Assembly (NCBI RefSeq): GCF_900112245.1
Contig: NZ_FOYX01000001.1
Span: 917,856 to 981,855, forward strand
Direction: 5' to 3'
Length of the DNA stretch: 64,000 nucleotides
From: Maribacter stanieri
GTDB taxonomy: Bacteria; Bacteroidota; Bacteroidia; Flavobacteriales; Flavobacteriaceae
The notes under the pieces are model-generated. The model had not been told where the DNA came from. It was given only the letters and a program-made list of their open reading frames with translations, and did no database searches. A program made the position numbers and the translations under genes. Positions 1 to 8,575 of this stretch are shown here, in pieces. Each line of letters opens with the position of its first letter. Within the stretch, counting starts at the first letter, position 1.

Positions 1-416
1 ACCATAGTGTTACTCCACACTTCATTGAATAACCGGAATGCTATAAGAATAGAAAAGATGGTAACTGCTGTTTTACCAAACTTAGACGATAGAAAATGAT
101 GTATACTGGTGTATTTACCATGTAGCCTCATTTTATAAATGACGATACCCGCAACTGCAAAAGACAAATAATACCCTGCATAAGCTACGCCACCAACGAT
201 ACCAAAATCTAATCCTAAATTTGCAGCATTAGTAATGCTCTTTGCAAAAATCCAAGAGATGATTAAGCTACCCATCAACATAAATGTATTGGGCGCCTTC
301 TTTTTTTGGACTGCCTTAAAAAACTGGTTAGTGTCTTTTGCCCATGGGGAAAGGAAAAACAACACCAAACTAGATGCTATTATTAATCCCCATTGCCATA
401 TTTTCACTTCAGTCAT
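1..416 (-). CDS. Sodium:solute symporter (SSS) family, N-terminal part only
   Basis: The gene starts at the ATG complementary to 414-416 and runs off the left edge, so about 138 N-terminal residues are visible. They hold a short periplasmic start, a hydrophobic helix near residues 8-23, a charged loop, a second helix containing SLIISWIFAKSITNAANLG, then a third helix rich in Gly, Ala and Tyr. The SWIFAKSI...NLG pattern and helix spacing fit Na+/solute symporters of the proline/pantothenate type (family knowledge). It lies 26 bases downstream of the SusD gene on the same strand. Co-transcription and import of a product released by the SusC/D system are inferences. The substrate cannot be told from this fragment. 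Confidence 0.72.
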   Translation of the reverse strand, partial: MTEVKIWQWGLIIASSLVLFFLSPWAKDTNQFFKAVQKKKAPNTFMLMGSLIISWIFAKSITNAANLGLDFGIVGGVAYAGYYLSFAVAGIVIYKMRLHGKYTSIHHFLSSKFGKTAVTIFSILIAFRLFNEVWSNTM

Positions 417-442
417 AATTATTTTATTTTCCTAACTCCTAA

Positions 443-1870
443 CTATTGCTCATCCCACCAAACAGGCACATTTATACTATTACCTTCCGTATTGTTTGAA
501 GCAGTGTTATAATTGACACTATTTAATGCTTCTTCTTCAGAAGGATAGGGCATGCGAATCGGAATTAAATTGTTATTTAAACTAGCCGATATCGTTTTCA
601 ATTGCGGGAAACCGGTTCTTCTATATTCTACCCAACCTTCATAGCCGTTTATGCTATTTGCAATCCATTTCTGAGTGATAATATTTTCCAATGTGTTACC
701 ATCGTTCAGTGCAGCATCAACCGTTAAATAATCCGCAGGTAGGTCAACTTGCCAGTAATCAAAAGCTTGAGTTACCCCTGTGTTATATAACGTTTCTGTA
801 TCGGCTGTTATAAGCCCTTTTTGTGCAGCTTCAGCCAAAAGGAAATGTGTTTCCATGCTTGTCATGAAATTGGCGTCTAACAACCCTGTATTCTCTCTAA
901 AAATTGTTCCTAATAAGGAATAATCGGCTAAGGAAACTCCGGCAGAGGCATCTATTCCATTTAAGAGTCCGTTGTATCCGTTATCTGAACTATTTGCAAA
1001 TGGGCGGTAAAGACGATTAATACGCGGGTCATTTAAGTCGGTCAATATTTCGTCCATTGTTTCAGAAAGTACGTAATTGTTGAAATCACCTATTCTTAAT
1101 CTGGCTAACCTAAAATTATTTGGTTCTCCATCGGTAAAGTTGAAAATGGCATTTTCACTATTATCATCAATGAAATTACCTTCGGCAACTATGATTTGTA
1201 ATTGGGCGGCAACATTTATTTTGCTCGAAACTCGCATTAGATATTTAATCTTTAGCGAGTTTGCAAAACGAATCCATCCCTCTAAATCTCCATTGAATAG
1301 AATATCACCGTCTAGTGCAATTGTACCTGTATAGTTTTCTATAGCAGCAATACCTTTATCAAGGTTATCAAAAACACCATTTTCATCCATGTAAATAGAT
1401 TCTTGAGAATCGTAGACCGGAGTAACGGTTTCTGTATCACCTTTAAATGCTTCAGAATAAGGAACATCTCCAAATAAATCTGTTAACCCTGCTGCCATGT
1501 AGGCTTTCATTATTCTTGCAGGACCTTCATAGACCGCAAAGGCAGTATTTTCTTGAGATAAATTCAATATGATCTCATTGTCTCTTAGATTTTGATAGAA
1601 TATAGGCCAAGGATTACCTCCTAGTTGAGGTGATTTTAAATCATGTCTATCAAATAGATTGAAATCAAGAGCAGTACTATATTGTCCTAAAAGATTGCCT
1701 GCCGTAAAACCTTCATAAGACATTTGTTCCCCATAATCATAGATTACTTGCCTAAGCAATAAACTAGGTTGCACTGTTACCGGTGCGTTTGTATTCGTAT
1801 TAATTTCTTCAAAGTCTTTTGTGCAGCTAATGATTAACATTAAGACTAGAACGGTGTATATATATCTCAT
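443..1870 (-). CDS. SusD/RagB-family nutrient-binding outer-membrane lipoprotein
   Basis: This is a 475-residue lipoprotein. A short hydrophobic signal ends in a lipobox with Cys16 (LIISC). The mature protein has the helical TPR-like organisation and motifs of the SusD-like group 2 family, including an early segment with the NLLGQY motif and a late WVEYRRTGFP motif followed by IPIRMPYP, both typical of this family. SusD proteins cap the SusC barrel at the cell surface and bind the oligomeric substrate. The gene follows susC after only 10 bases, so the two are certainly one transcription unit. Full length for the family. The ligand is unknown: no glycosidase or peptidase gene is visible next to it. 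Confidence 0.93.
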   Translation of the reverse strand: MRYIYTVLVLMLIISCTKDFEEINTNTNAPVTVQPSLLLRQVIYDYGEQMSYEGFTAGNLLGQYSTALDFNLFDRHDLKSPQLGGNPWPIFYQNLRDNEIILNLSQENTAFAVYEGPARIMKAYMAAGLTDLFGDVPYSEAFKGDTETVTPVYDSQESIYMDENGVFDNLDKGIAAIENYTGTIALDGDILFNGDLEGWIRFANSLKIKYLMRVSSKINVAAQLQIIVAEGNFIDDNSENAIFNFTDGEPNNFRLARLRIGDFNNYVLSETMDEILTDLNDPRINRLYRPFANSSDNGYNGLLNGIDASAGVSLADYSLLGTIFRENTGLLDANFMTSMETHFLLAEAAQKGLITADTETLYNTGVTQAFDYWQVDLPADYLTVDAALNDGNTLENIITQKWIANSINGYEGWVEYRRTGFPQLKTISASLNNNLIPIRMPYPSEEEALNSVNYNTASNNTEGNSINVPVWWDEQ

Positions 1871-1880
1871 CTTCTTTTTC

Positions 1881-4800
1881 TTAAAAATTAAATCCTGCTT
1901 TAAAACCTATACTTCTTGTTGTTGCATATGACATATCTTCTACGCCACTTATAAATCCTAGTCCTTGCACCGCTAATTGCTCTGGGTCAAAATGCGGATT
2001 CTCTGTAATGGCAAACAGATTCTTTCCAATTAGGGATAAATTCAAGGTTGCATTTTGATTGAATACACTAAGATTTTCAAAAGTGTAACCAATAGATACT
2101 TGACGTAGTTTTAAAAAGGAAGCATCATACGTATTGTTTTCCTCATGGTTTCTATCATAAAACTGTCGGTAGTAACTTTCTGCAGAAACCGCTACTGTAT
2201 TTGGTGTGTAAACAGGATTTTCTTGAGTACCTGTATTTACAACGCCTTCGGGTACAATTCCTGTTTCTGGTCTAAAAGCTGTTTCTGCCAGCTGACCACC
2301 AACATTACCCAATGCTCTTGTTCTAGAAACTATGATTCCACCTTGTCGCCAATCGAATAGAAAACCTAAATTCCAGTTTTTATAATTGAATTGATTATTG
2401 AAACCTAACATAAAATCTGGATTGTAATTCCCTAATTTTTGTAGTTCATTATCTGGAATGTATCTGCCTTCATCCGTTAAGATAAAATCTCCATTTTCGT
2501 TTTTCAAATAGCCAGTTCCGTATAGATCACCAACGCGACCACCTTCTTCTGCCTGTAAAAATACCGTTTGGTTTTGACTGTCGTATATTCTTGAATATGC
2601 CAGTGTTAACCTACCTTCATCTTGTGGTAAGCTTTCTACGGTAGACCTGTTTGTGCTAAAATTTAAAGTACTATTCCATTTCAGATTTTGACTTATTACT
2701 GGTGAAATACCGAGAATAATCTCCACACCTTTTGAACGTACTTCACCACCATTGACTACTTGTTGGTTATACCCTGATGAAATGCCTATAGGCAATGAAA
2801 TAATCTGGTCTTTCGTTAATGCGTTATAGTACGAGACATCAAAACGAAGCTGATCGCCAAACAATCTTACATCTGCACCTACTTCAAAAGAAGAGGTTGA
2901 TTCTGGTTGAAGATTTGCATTTGCGATAGTATTTGAATTGCTGAAAGTAGGCTGACCATTAAAAGGTGTTTGAGCAACAAAAGCCCCTGTTGTTTGGTAC
3001 GGATTTGTATCATTACCAACCTGTGCCCAACTTGCCCGTAATTTTGCAAAAGAAATTGTTTTAGGTAACTCAACTACTTCTGATAGAATAAAGCTACTGG
3101 AAACCGATGGATAAAAGAATGAGGTATTATCTACTGAAAATGGAGTTGCCAATGCGCTAGACCAATCGTTTCGTCCTGTAACATCTATGAAAAGGAAATC
3201 TTTATATCCGAATTTTGCCAAGCCGTAAAAACTGTTGATTCGTTTATTTGATTCAAACTCGAATACTTCTATAGGGGATGCGGCATTGGATAATCTAAAA
3301 ATACCTGGTTGTGCTAAACTTGTTGTCTGCGATTGTGAGGTAAATGCTTTTTGGTCTAAACGATTTCCACCAAGTGAAACATCTACACTAAAATCATTAA
3401 ATTTATTTGCATAGTTTAATAGAAAATCTGTGTTTACCTCTCTATAGAACACATCATGTTCGGCATATCCGCCATTTGAGAATCGATTAGAACTATAGGC
3501 TCTTTTTAATTGACGTAGTTCACTAGAGTAATCCATTCCTGTTCTAATGGACGCTGTTAAATTTTCTGTGATATCGTAGCTAGCTGAAATATTTCCAAAA
3601 ACCCGATCCCTATTAAAAGAGTTGGTGTTTTCATTAAGGATAAAATAAGGATTGTCAAAAAACGTATAGTTATAAGAATACTGTTGTATGCCTTCTAAGC
3701 CAGGTTGCCAATAGTTTTTTAAATTTTCAATATTTAAGGAACGTGGTCCCCATGCTACCAAAGAATAATTTGCGTTTTCTGATCCGTAGCCATTAGAGGG
3801 TCGGTTGTCGCTATTAGAATTGATATAACTTATGGATGAATTGATGCGGAGCTTATTAATAGGTTGAAAACTCAATCGTGTACTAATAGTTTGTCTGTCT
3901 AAATTAACCCCTGGAATAATCGACTCACTACGCAAATCTGTAAACGAAAGTCGATAGTTGCCTTTTTCAAATCCGTTAGAAATAGCAATATTATTAATCA
4001 GGGTAGTTCCGGTTTCATAGAAGTTCTTCAAGTTATCAGGATTCGATTTAAACTCCGTAGGTGTTATCGTATTCCCATTATAAAGAGCTGTATCTCCACC
4101 TCGCACTACGGTTCCATCTGCTAGTGTTACTGGACTATCATATTGGGGAATTAAGTTACCGACATCTAAACGAGGTCCCCAACTGTAGGTAATCAAATCA
4201 TTGGTGCCACCACCTAATCCGTCTACAAAAGCAAACTCACCAGAATTACCTTGTCCGTATTCATTTTGAAAATCTGGTAGTTGAAAAGCGGAATCCACAA
4301 AAAAGCTGGTGTTGTAGCTTACTCCCAACCCTTTCGTATTCTTACCACTTTTAGTTTCAATAATAATAACACCATTAGAAGCTCTTGTTCCGTATAGTGC
4401 CGCAGCACTTGGACCTTTTAAAACGGATACTTCGGCAATATCATCAGGGTTTACCTCCATAGCTCCGTTACCAAAATCAATTTCTTGAAAGCCGGCAGCA
4501 GCTTCACTGGTAAAATTAAAAACCGAGTTGTTATTAATAGGCACTCCATCTACAATAAACAACGGATTGTTATTAGAGAAAGAAGCTTCACCACGAATAG
4601 TAATTTTTGAGGAAGAACCAACTCCAGTTGCGCCTTGGTTAATAGTTACACCTGCTAATTTCCCCGAAAGGTTATCCAAGAAATTTACAGATTTTACCTC
4701 CGTAACTCCCTTGGCATCTAAACTTTGTACGACATAACCCAATTCTTTGGTTTCCCGTTTTAGTCCTAATGCGGTCAATACTACTTCGTCTAAAACTTCA

Positions 4801-5084
4801 GAAGAATCATTTAAAGTTATATTAATGGTTCGTTTATTGTTTATCGAAACTATTTGAGTTTCAAATCCTAAAACAGAAAATTCAATTGCTCCCGAGAGGT
4901 TAAGAACTTCTAATGAATATATTCCATCTTCATTGGTCGTTGAACCGGTTAACGTGCCAGACAATAGAATGTTTACGTATGGTATCGTATTGCCATCGGT
5001 ATCGGTCACAATACCTGTAATTGTTTCTTGAGCATTGACCATGTTTAACATAAACAATGTCAACACTAGTACTAAGTGTTTCAT
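1881..5084 (-). CDS. SusC/RagA-family TonB-linked outer-membrane transporter
   Basis: This 1067-residue protein imports nutrients across the outer membrane using TonB energy, with SusD as its surface lid. Signal peptide at 1-18; CarboxypepD_reg-like beta-sandwich at about 20-105, with the ITGIVTDTDGNTIPYVNI motif at its start; TonB plug at about 120-245, ending in the SusC signature GTRASNGVIIIETK; then a long 22-strand type barrel ending in aromatic-rich GFKAGFNF. Full length for the family (about 1000-1100). No FecR or SusR-type regulator lies beside it, so induction must come from elsewhere or be constitutive. The DUF2064 gene lies 52 bases upstream on the same strand. Confidence 0.95.
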   Translation of the reverse strand: MKHLVLVLTLFMLNMVNAQETITGIVTDTDGNTIPYVNILLSGTLTGSTTNEDGIYSLEVLNLSGAIEFSVLGFETQIVSINNKRTINITLNDSSEVLDEVVLTALGLKRETKELGYVVQSLDAKGVTEVKSVNFLDNLSGKLAGVTINQGATGVGSSSKITIRGEASFSNNNPLFIVDGVPINNNSVFNFTSEAAAGFQEIDFGNGAMEVNPDDIAEVSVLKGPSAAALYGTRASNGVIIIETKSGKNTKGLGVSYNTSFFVDSAFQLPDFQNEYGQGNSGEFAFVDGLGGGTNDLITYSWGPRLDVGNLIPQYDSPVTLADGTVVRGGDTALYNGNTITPTEFKSNPDNLKNFYETGTTLINNIAISNGFEKGNYRLSFTDLRSESIIPGVNLDRQTISTRLSFQPINKLRINSSISYINSNSDNRPSNGYGSENANYSLVAWGPRSLNIENLKNYWQPGLEGIQQYSYNYTFFDNPYFILNENTNSFNRDRVFGNISASYDITENLTASIRTGMDYSSELRQLKRAYSSNRFSNGGYAEHDVFYREVNTDFLLNYANKFNDFSVDVSLGGNRLDQKAFTSQSQTTSLAQPGIFRLSNAASPIEVFEFESNKRINSFYGLAKFGYKDFLFIDVTGRNDWSSALATPFSVDNTSFFYPSVSSSFILSEVVELPKTISFAKLRASWAQVGNDTNPYQTTGAFVAQTPFNGQPTFSNSNTIANANLQPESTSSFEVGADVRLFGDQLRFDVSYYNALTKDQIISLPIGISSGYNQQVVNGGEVRSKGVEIILGISPVISQNLKWNSTLNFSTNRSTVESLPQDEGRLTLAYSRIYDSQNQTVFLQAEEGGRVGDLYGTGYLKNENGDFILTDEGRYIPDNELQKLGNYNPDFMLGFNNQFNYKNWNLGFLFDWRQGGIIVSRTRALGNVGGQLAETAFRPETGIVPEGVVNTGTQENPVYTPNTVAVSAESYYRQFYDRNHEENNTYDASFLKLRQVSIGYTFENLSVFNQNATLNLSLIGKNLFAITENPHFDPEQLAVQGLGFISGVEDMSYATTRSIGFKAGFNF

Positions 5085-5136
5085 ATATAGCTTTGGACTG
5101 ATTTTTCATTTACCCAACTATTGGATAAAGGGGGAT

Positions 5137-5826
5137 TTAGATAAATGAAACTACAGGAGAGCCTTTATTGTAAAGAAAGCTATTAGGTAATAGAGTTGAG
5201 AAGTTCTGGTTAGCGTAGAATAGACTTCTGGTTCTTTTTAATAAACCTATAATCAACAATAACAAAGTGGATGATAGGCCAAAGGAAAACGATAGTATGG
5301 AATGTAAATCCCTTTCGTTATCCAAATCCTGTAGAACAGGTAATTTTATTAATTCAGACGATTCTTCTTGTAACCACAATGAAATTTGGTGGTATAAGCT
5401 GAATCGTTGCCATGGTAAATTTTGAAATTCTGCAACTTCGAAGTTAGATTTTTGTAAACCTAATAAATAGAAACCGCCATCAATAGAAGGACCAATTACA
5501 GTCTTACCTAAAGCTAATTGATTAGCAGTATGTTTAAGATGTTGTGTTTTTAAATGGGGAGTATCATTACCAATGGTAATTAAATTAGAAAATCCTTTAT
5601 CAAAAACAGTAGCAATAGCATTTGTAAAACGTTCGCCAAAAGTAGCGCCAACTTGATCTTTATCTGAAAAATGAAAAACAGGTAAACCTGTGTTTTTTGC
5701 TTTTTTAAGAGTGGTTTTGGTTAGTACATCAAATAATTGCTCACCTTTGGGAATTGACTTATTCGCCAAGTCTTCTTTGGCGGAATTGGCAAATACCAAA
5801 ATTGCAGTTGTACCCTGTGAATTCAA
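5137..5826 (-). CDS. DUF2064 / TIGR04282-like glycosyltransferase-fold protein with odd C-terminal tail
   Basis: A 229-residue protein with a GT-A-like nucleotide-sugar fold. Visible family motifs are IGNDTPHL (about residues 85-92), GPSIDGGFYLLG (112-123) and the closing acidic motif DLDNERDL (167-174). The usual N-terminal motif of the family (a Lys/Thr/Arg-rich nucleotide loop) is replaced by FANSAKEDL, as in a flavobacterial subgroup I recall, so activity is uncertain. Family members normally end shortly after the acidic motif. Here about 50 more residues follow, including a hydrophobic stretch at 184-196, which is unusual. Function is unproven; a transferase role is inferred from the fold. 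Confidence 0.72.
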   Translation of the reverse strand: MNSQGTTAILVFANSAKEDLANKSIPKGEQLFDVLTKTTLKKAKNTGLPVFHFSDKDQVGATFGERFTNAIATVFDKGFSNLITIGNDTPHLKTQHLKHTANQLALGKTVIGPSIDGGFYLLGLQKSNFEVAEFQNLPWQRFSLYHQISLWLQEESSELIKLPVLQDLDNERDLHSILSFSFGLSSTLLLLIIGLLKRTRSLFYANQNFSTLLPNSFLYNKGSPVVSFI

Positions 5827-6200
5827 TTAAATTTTCTTTCTCGTTGTTAAACTTACGTAAAAATAAAGCAAAGGTTTTCTAAGTATAACTAATTTGTATC
5901 ATTAAAATAGACGAAATATCTTACTTTAAGTCAAAATGTCAGTTTTAGACCATGTGGTCGGTTTCAAACAATAAGGTTCATTATCTAACTTATATAATCA
6001 CCTATAAACATGATATATAATAGGATAAAGTACTTCTTTTTGAGTATTTGCCCATGCTAATTTTATGCTTACAGACCACTTAGTCTAAAAAATCCCTTAA
6101 AATTTCAAAAAGTTTTAGATTTTTTTTAGCATTGACAGGCATAGACATGGCATAGCTATTGCCGTTAAGGCATCAGAAGAATTTTAAAAATTAATTATAT
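5827..6200. other. Divergent intergenic region with two operator-like palindromes
   Basis: This 374-base gene-free stretch separates the divergent DUF2064 and htrA genes. It contains a 12-base perfect palindrome GACCATGTGGTC at 5948-5959 and a related imperfect one, AGACCACTTAGTCT, at 6073-6086. A TTGACA at 6129-6134 lies upstream of a TAGCTATTG-like sequence. I see no convincing TAnnTTTG box for htrA, so its promoter is not assigned. No conserved small ORF is apparent. Confidence 0.4.
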
Positions 6201-7715
6201 ATGAAATCAGACACAAATACCAAAGGCGCTTGGAAGGTTTACCTCTTCTCAGCGGTTATTGCCCTTGCAGTTAGTTTAGGGGTAATACAATTGAACAAAC
6301 AAAACGAAAAAGAAAACACAGGAGTAACGGTGGTTGAATCTGTTCCTGGTGCACATGCTTTGTATACAAAGGATAACGAAGGAAATATTAAACCGTTAGA
6401 TTTTACCGATACTTCAGAAAAGGTTCTAGATGCTGTGGTGCATATTAAATCAACCCAAACGGGATCATCCTATCAAAATCAAGGAGCTAGGGAATTGCCA
6501 GACCCTTTTAAAGAGTTTTTTGGTGATATGTTTAAAGGACAATCTCCAGAAGGTACGCGTTCGCAACCTAGGGTTGGTACGGGATCAGGAGTTATCATTA
6601 ACGACAAAGGTTATATAGTAACCAATAATCATGTAATTGACAATGCTGATGAGGTTGAGGTTACCTTATATAATAACCAATCTTACAAGGCTACCGTAAT
6701 AGGTACGGATCCAACTACGGATTTAGCACTTTTACAGATTAAAGCTGACAATCTTAAAACTATGTCATTGGTAAATTCAGATGATGTTGAAGTGGGAGAA
6801 TGGGTGTTGGCTGTAGGTAATCCGCTTGGATTAAATTCAACGGTTACTGCAGGTATCGTTAGTGCCAAAGCGAGAAATATTCATATTAATGCCGATAAAT
6901 TTGCCGTAGAAAGTTTTATACAGACAGATGCAGCTATTAACCCTGGTAATAGTGGTGGTGCGCTAGTGAATCTTGACGGTAATTTGGTCGGAATTAATAC
7001 GGCTATTGCTAGTACAACCGGTACTTACACAGGTTACGGATTTGCAGTACCTAGCAATATAGTTACTAAAGTGGTTGAAGACCTTTTAAAATATGGTAAC
7101 GTGCAACGTGGTATGCTAGGGGTAACCATTAGAACGATGGATAGTAACTTGGCCAAAGAGAAAGATGTTGATTTTACCAAAGGAGTTTGGGTAGAGCAAG
7201 TTGGTGAAGATAGTGGTGCAGATTTGGCAGGTATTGAATCTGGAGATATTATTATTAGTGTAAATGGTAAAGAAACAGCTACATCACCTAGACTTCAAGA
7301 AATTATTGCAGGTAAACGACCAGGTGATAAAGTGACTATTGTAGTAAATAGAAACGGTAAAGAAAAAGAGCTAGAAGTAGAGCTTCATAACTCTCAAGGT
7401 GGTACCAATATCATAAAGAAAGAAGATAAAGAAGTATTTAACCTTCTTGGAGCCGATTTTGAGAATGTCAATAAAGAGATAGGAAAGAAGTTTGGTTTAG
7501 ACGGTGCTGTTCAGGTGACTAAATTATATCCTGGAAAAATTAAGAAAGAAACTCAAATGCGTGAAGGGTTTATTATTACGCATATTGACGGTAAACGTGT
7601 AAAAGATATTGATGATGTAGCATCTGCGCTAGAGGGTAAAAAAGGTGGAGTTATGTTAGAAGGTATTTATGAAGACGGAAGTAAATATTATTATGCCTTC
7701 GGATTAGATTCATAG
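6201..7715 (+). CDS. htrA: HtrA/Deg-family periplasmic serine protease with PDZ domains
   Basis: A 504-residue envelope protease that degrades or refolds damaged periplasmic proteins. An N-terminal hydrophobic anchor spans about residues 13-30. The trypsin-like domain shows the catalytic triad in its usual motifs: His144 in TNNHVID, Asp174 in TTDLALLQI and Ser251 in NPGNSGGALVN. A first PDZ domain follows at about 300-395 (GMLGVTIR to NRNGKEKELEV). A second, more divergent PDZ lies in the last 100 residues (TKLYPGKIKKETQMREGFIITHIDG). Length and order match Do/DegQ proteases. A strong terminator follows the stop, so it is probably monocistronic. The upstream region carries two operator-like palindromes. 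Confidence 0.95.
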   Translation: MKSDTNTKGAWKVYLFSAVIALAVSLGVIQLNKQNEKENTGVTVVESVPGAHALYTKDNEGNIKPLDFTDTSEKVLDAVVHIKSTQTGSSYQNQGARELPDPFKEFFGDMFKGQSPEGTRSQPRVGTGSGVIINDKGYIVTNNHVIDNADEVEVTLYNNQSYKATVIGTDPTTDLALLQIKADNLKTMSLVNSDDVEVGEWVLAVGNPLGLNSTVTAGIVSAKARNIHINADKFAVESFIQTDAAINPGNSGGALVNLDGNLVGINTAIASTTGTYTGYGFAVPSNIVTKVVEDLLKYGNVQRGMLGVTIRTMDSNLAKEKDVDFTKGVWVEQVGEDSGADLAGIESGDIIISVNGKETATSPRLQEIIAGKRPGDKVTIVVNRNGKEKELEVELHNSQGGTNIIKKEDKEVFNLLGADFENVNKEIGKKFGLDGAVQVTKLYPGKIKKETQMREGFIITHIDGKRVKDIDDVASALEGKKGGVMLEGIYEDGSKYYYAFGLDS

Positions 7716-7736
7716 TCCGCATTAATGATTAATTTT

Positions 7737-7775
7737 ATGCCGAGCGGATAATAGTATTCGTTCGGCATTTTTTTT
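7737..7775 (+). terminator. Intrinsic terminator after htrA
   Basis: A 10-pair stem (7737-7746 with 7759-7768, one G-U pair) closes a 12-base loop and is followed by a run of eight T. It starts 21 bases after the htrA stop and ends just before the patatin gene. Confidence 0.85.
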
Positions 7776-7792
7776 GAATTAATTCTAGATAG

Positions 7793-8566
7793 ATGCAAAT
7801 AGGTTCTAAGTCCATAGGTTTGGTGCTTTCCGGTGGGGGCATTAGAGGCATGGCACATATAGGTGTTATAAAGGCAATGCAAGAGTTTGGTTTAGAAGCC
7901 AATGTTGTATCCGGAAGTAGTATTGGCGCTTTAGTAGGCGCTTTGTATGCAGCAGATAAGCCTGTTGTTGATATGTTGCGGTTTTTTAAAGAAACGCCGT
8001 TATTCAAATACAATTATTTTGCGGTAGCAAAACCCGGATTATTAAATAGTGAAAGCTATATAAACTCTTTTAAACAGTATTTTCCAGAAGATAGTTTTGA
8101 AGCTTTAAACAGAGAACTTCATGTGGTAGCCACCAACTTGCAAAAAGGCGAAGAACTATTCATTGATAAAGGTGAATTGATAAAACCCTTATTAGCTTCT
8201 GCAGCATTACCTCCTGTTTTTAGTCCGGTGGAGTATAACGGTGAACTATACGCAGATGGCGGAATCATGAATAATTTTCCTTCAGAACCGGTTTTGTCTA
8301 AAGTAGAATATGTTATAGGTAGCAACGTTTCTGTCGTTTCTAAATTGGAGAAGAAACACCTGAATAATTCTTTTCAATTAACGGGTCGTGTAACCGGATT
8401 GATGATTTACGCCATCAACAGACAAAAAATTAATAATTGTCACCTTATTCTTGAGTCACAAGAGTTAGAGCATATCGGTTTATTAGACAGAAGGGGAATT
8501 GAAAAGGCATATGCAATAGGTTATGAAACTGCTGTAAATAAATTTAGGGCAATTTTCCCTGAATAA
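7793..8566 (+). CDS. Patatin-like phospholipase / RssA-like esterase
   Basis: A 257-residue cytoplasmic-type patatin hydrolase that would cleave acyl esters through a Ser-Asp dyad. The oxyanion loop SGGGIRG is at 13-19, the nucleophile elbow GSSIG at 41-45 (Ser43), and the dyad Asp lies in ADGGIMNNFP. There is no signal peptide, so it differs from secreted patatin-porin proteins of Bacteroidota and looks like the short RssA/YchK group. It follows the htrA terminator and converges on the permease gene with only 9 bases between stops. The natural lipid substrate is unknown. Confidence 0.9.
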   Translation: MQIGSKSIGLVLSGGGIRGMAHIGVIKAMQEFGLEANVVSGSSIGALVGALYAADKPVVDMLRFFKETPLFKYNYFAVAKPGLLNSESYINSFKQYFPEDSFEALNRELHVVATNLQKGEELFIDKGELIKPLLASAALPPVFSPVEYNGELYADGGIMNNFPSEPVLSKVEYVIGSNVSVVSKLEKKHLNNSFQLTGRVTGLMIYAINRQKINNCHLILESQELEHIGLLDRRGIEKAYAIGYETAVNKFRAIFPE

Positions 8567-8575
8567 TTTAAATGC

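Noticed and set aside
235..435. 66-residue plus-strand ORF near the left edge
   Set aside because: Opposite the partial symporter, whose transmembrane pattern and start are convincing.
6129..6155. TTGACA with TAGCTATTG as a sigma70-like htrA promoter
   Set aside because: Bacteroidota primary sigma promoters do not follow the E. coli pattern and the second element is a poor TAnnTTTG match, so I did not call it.
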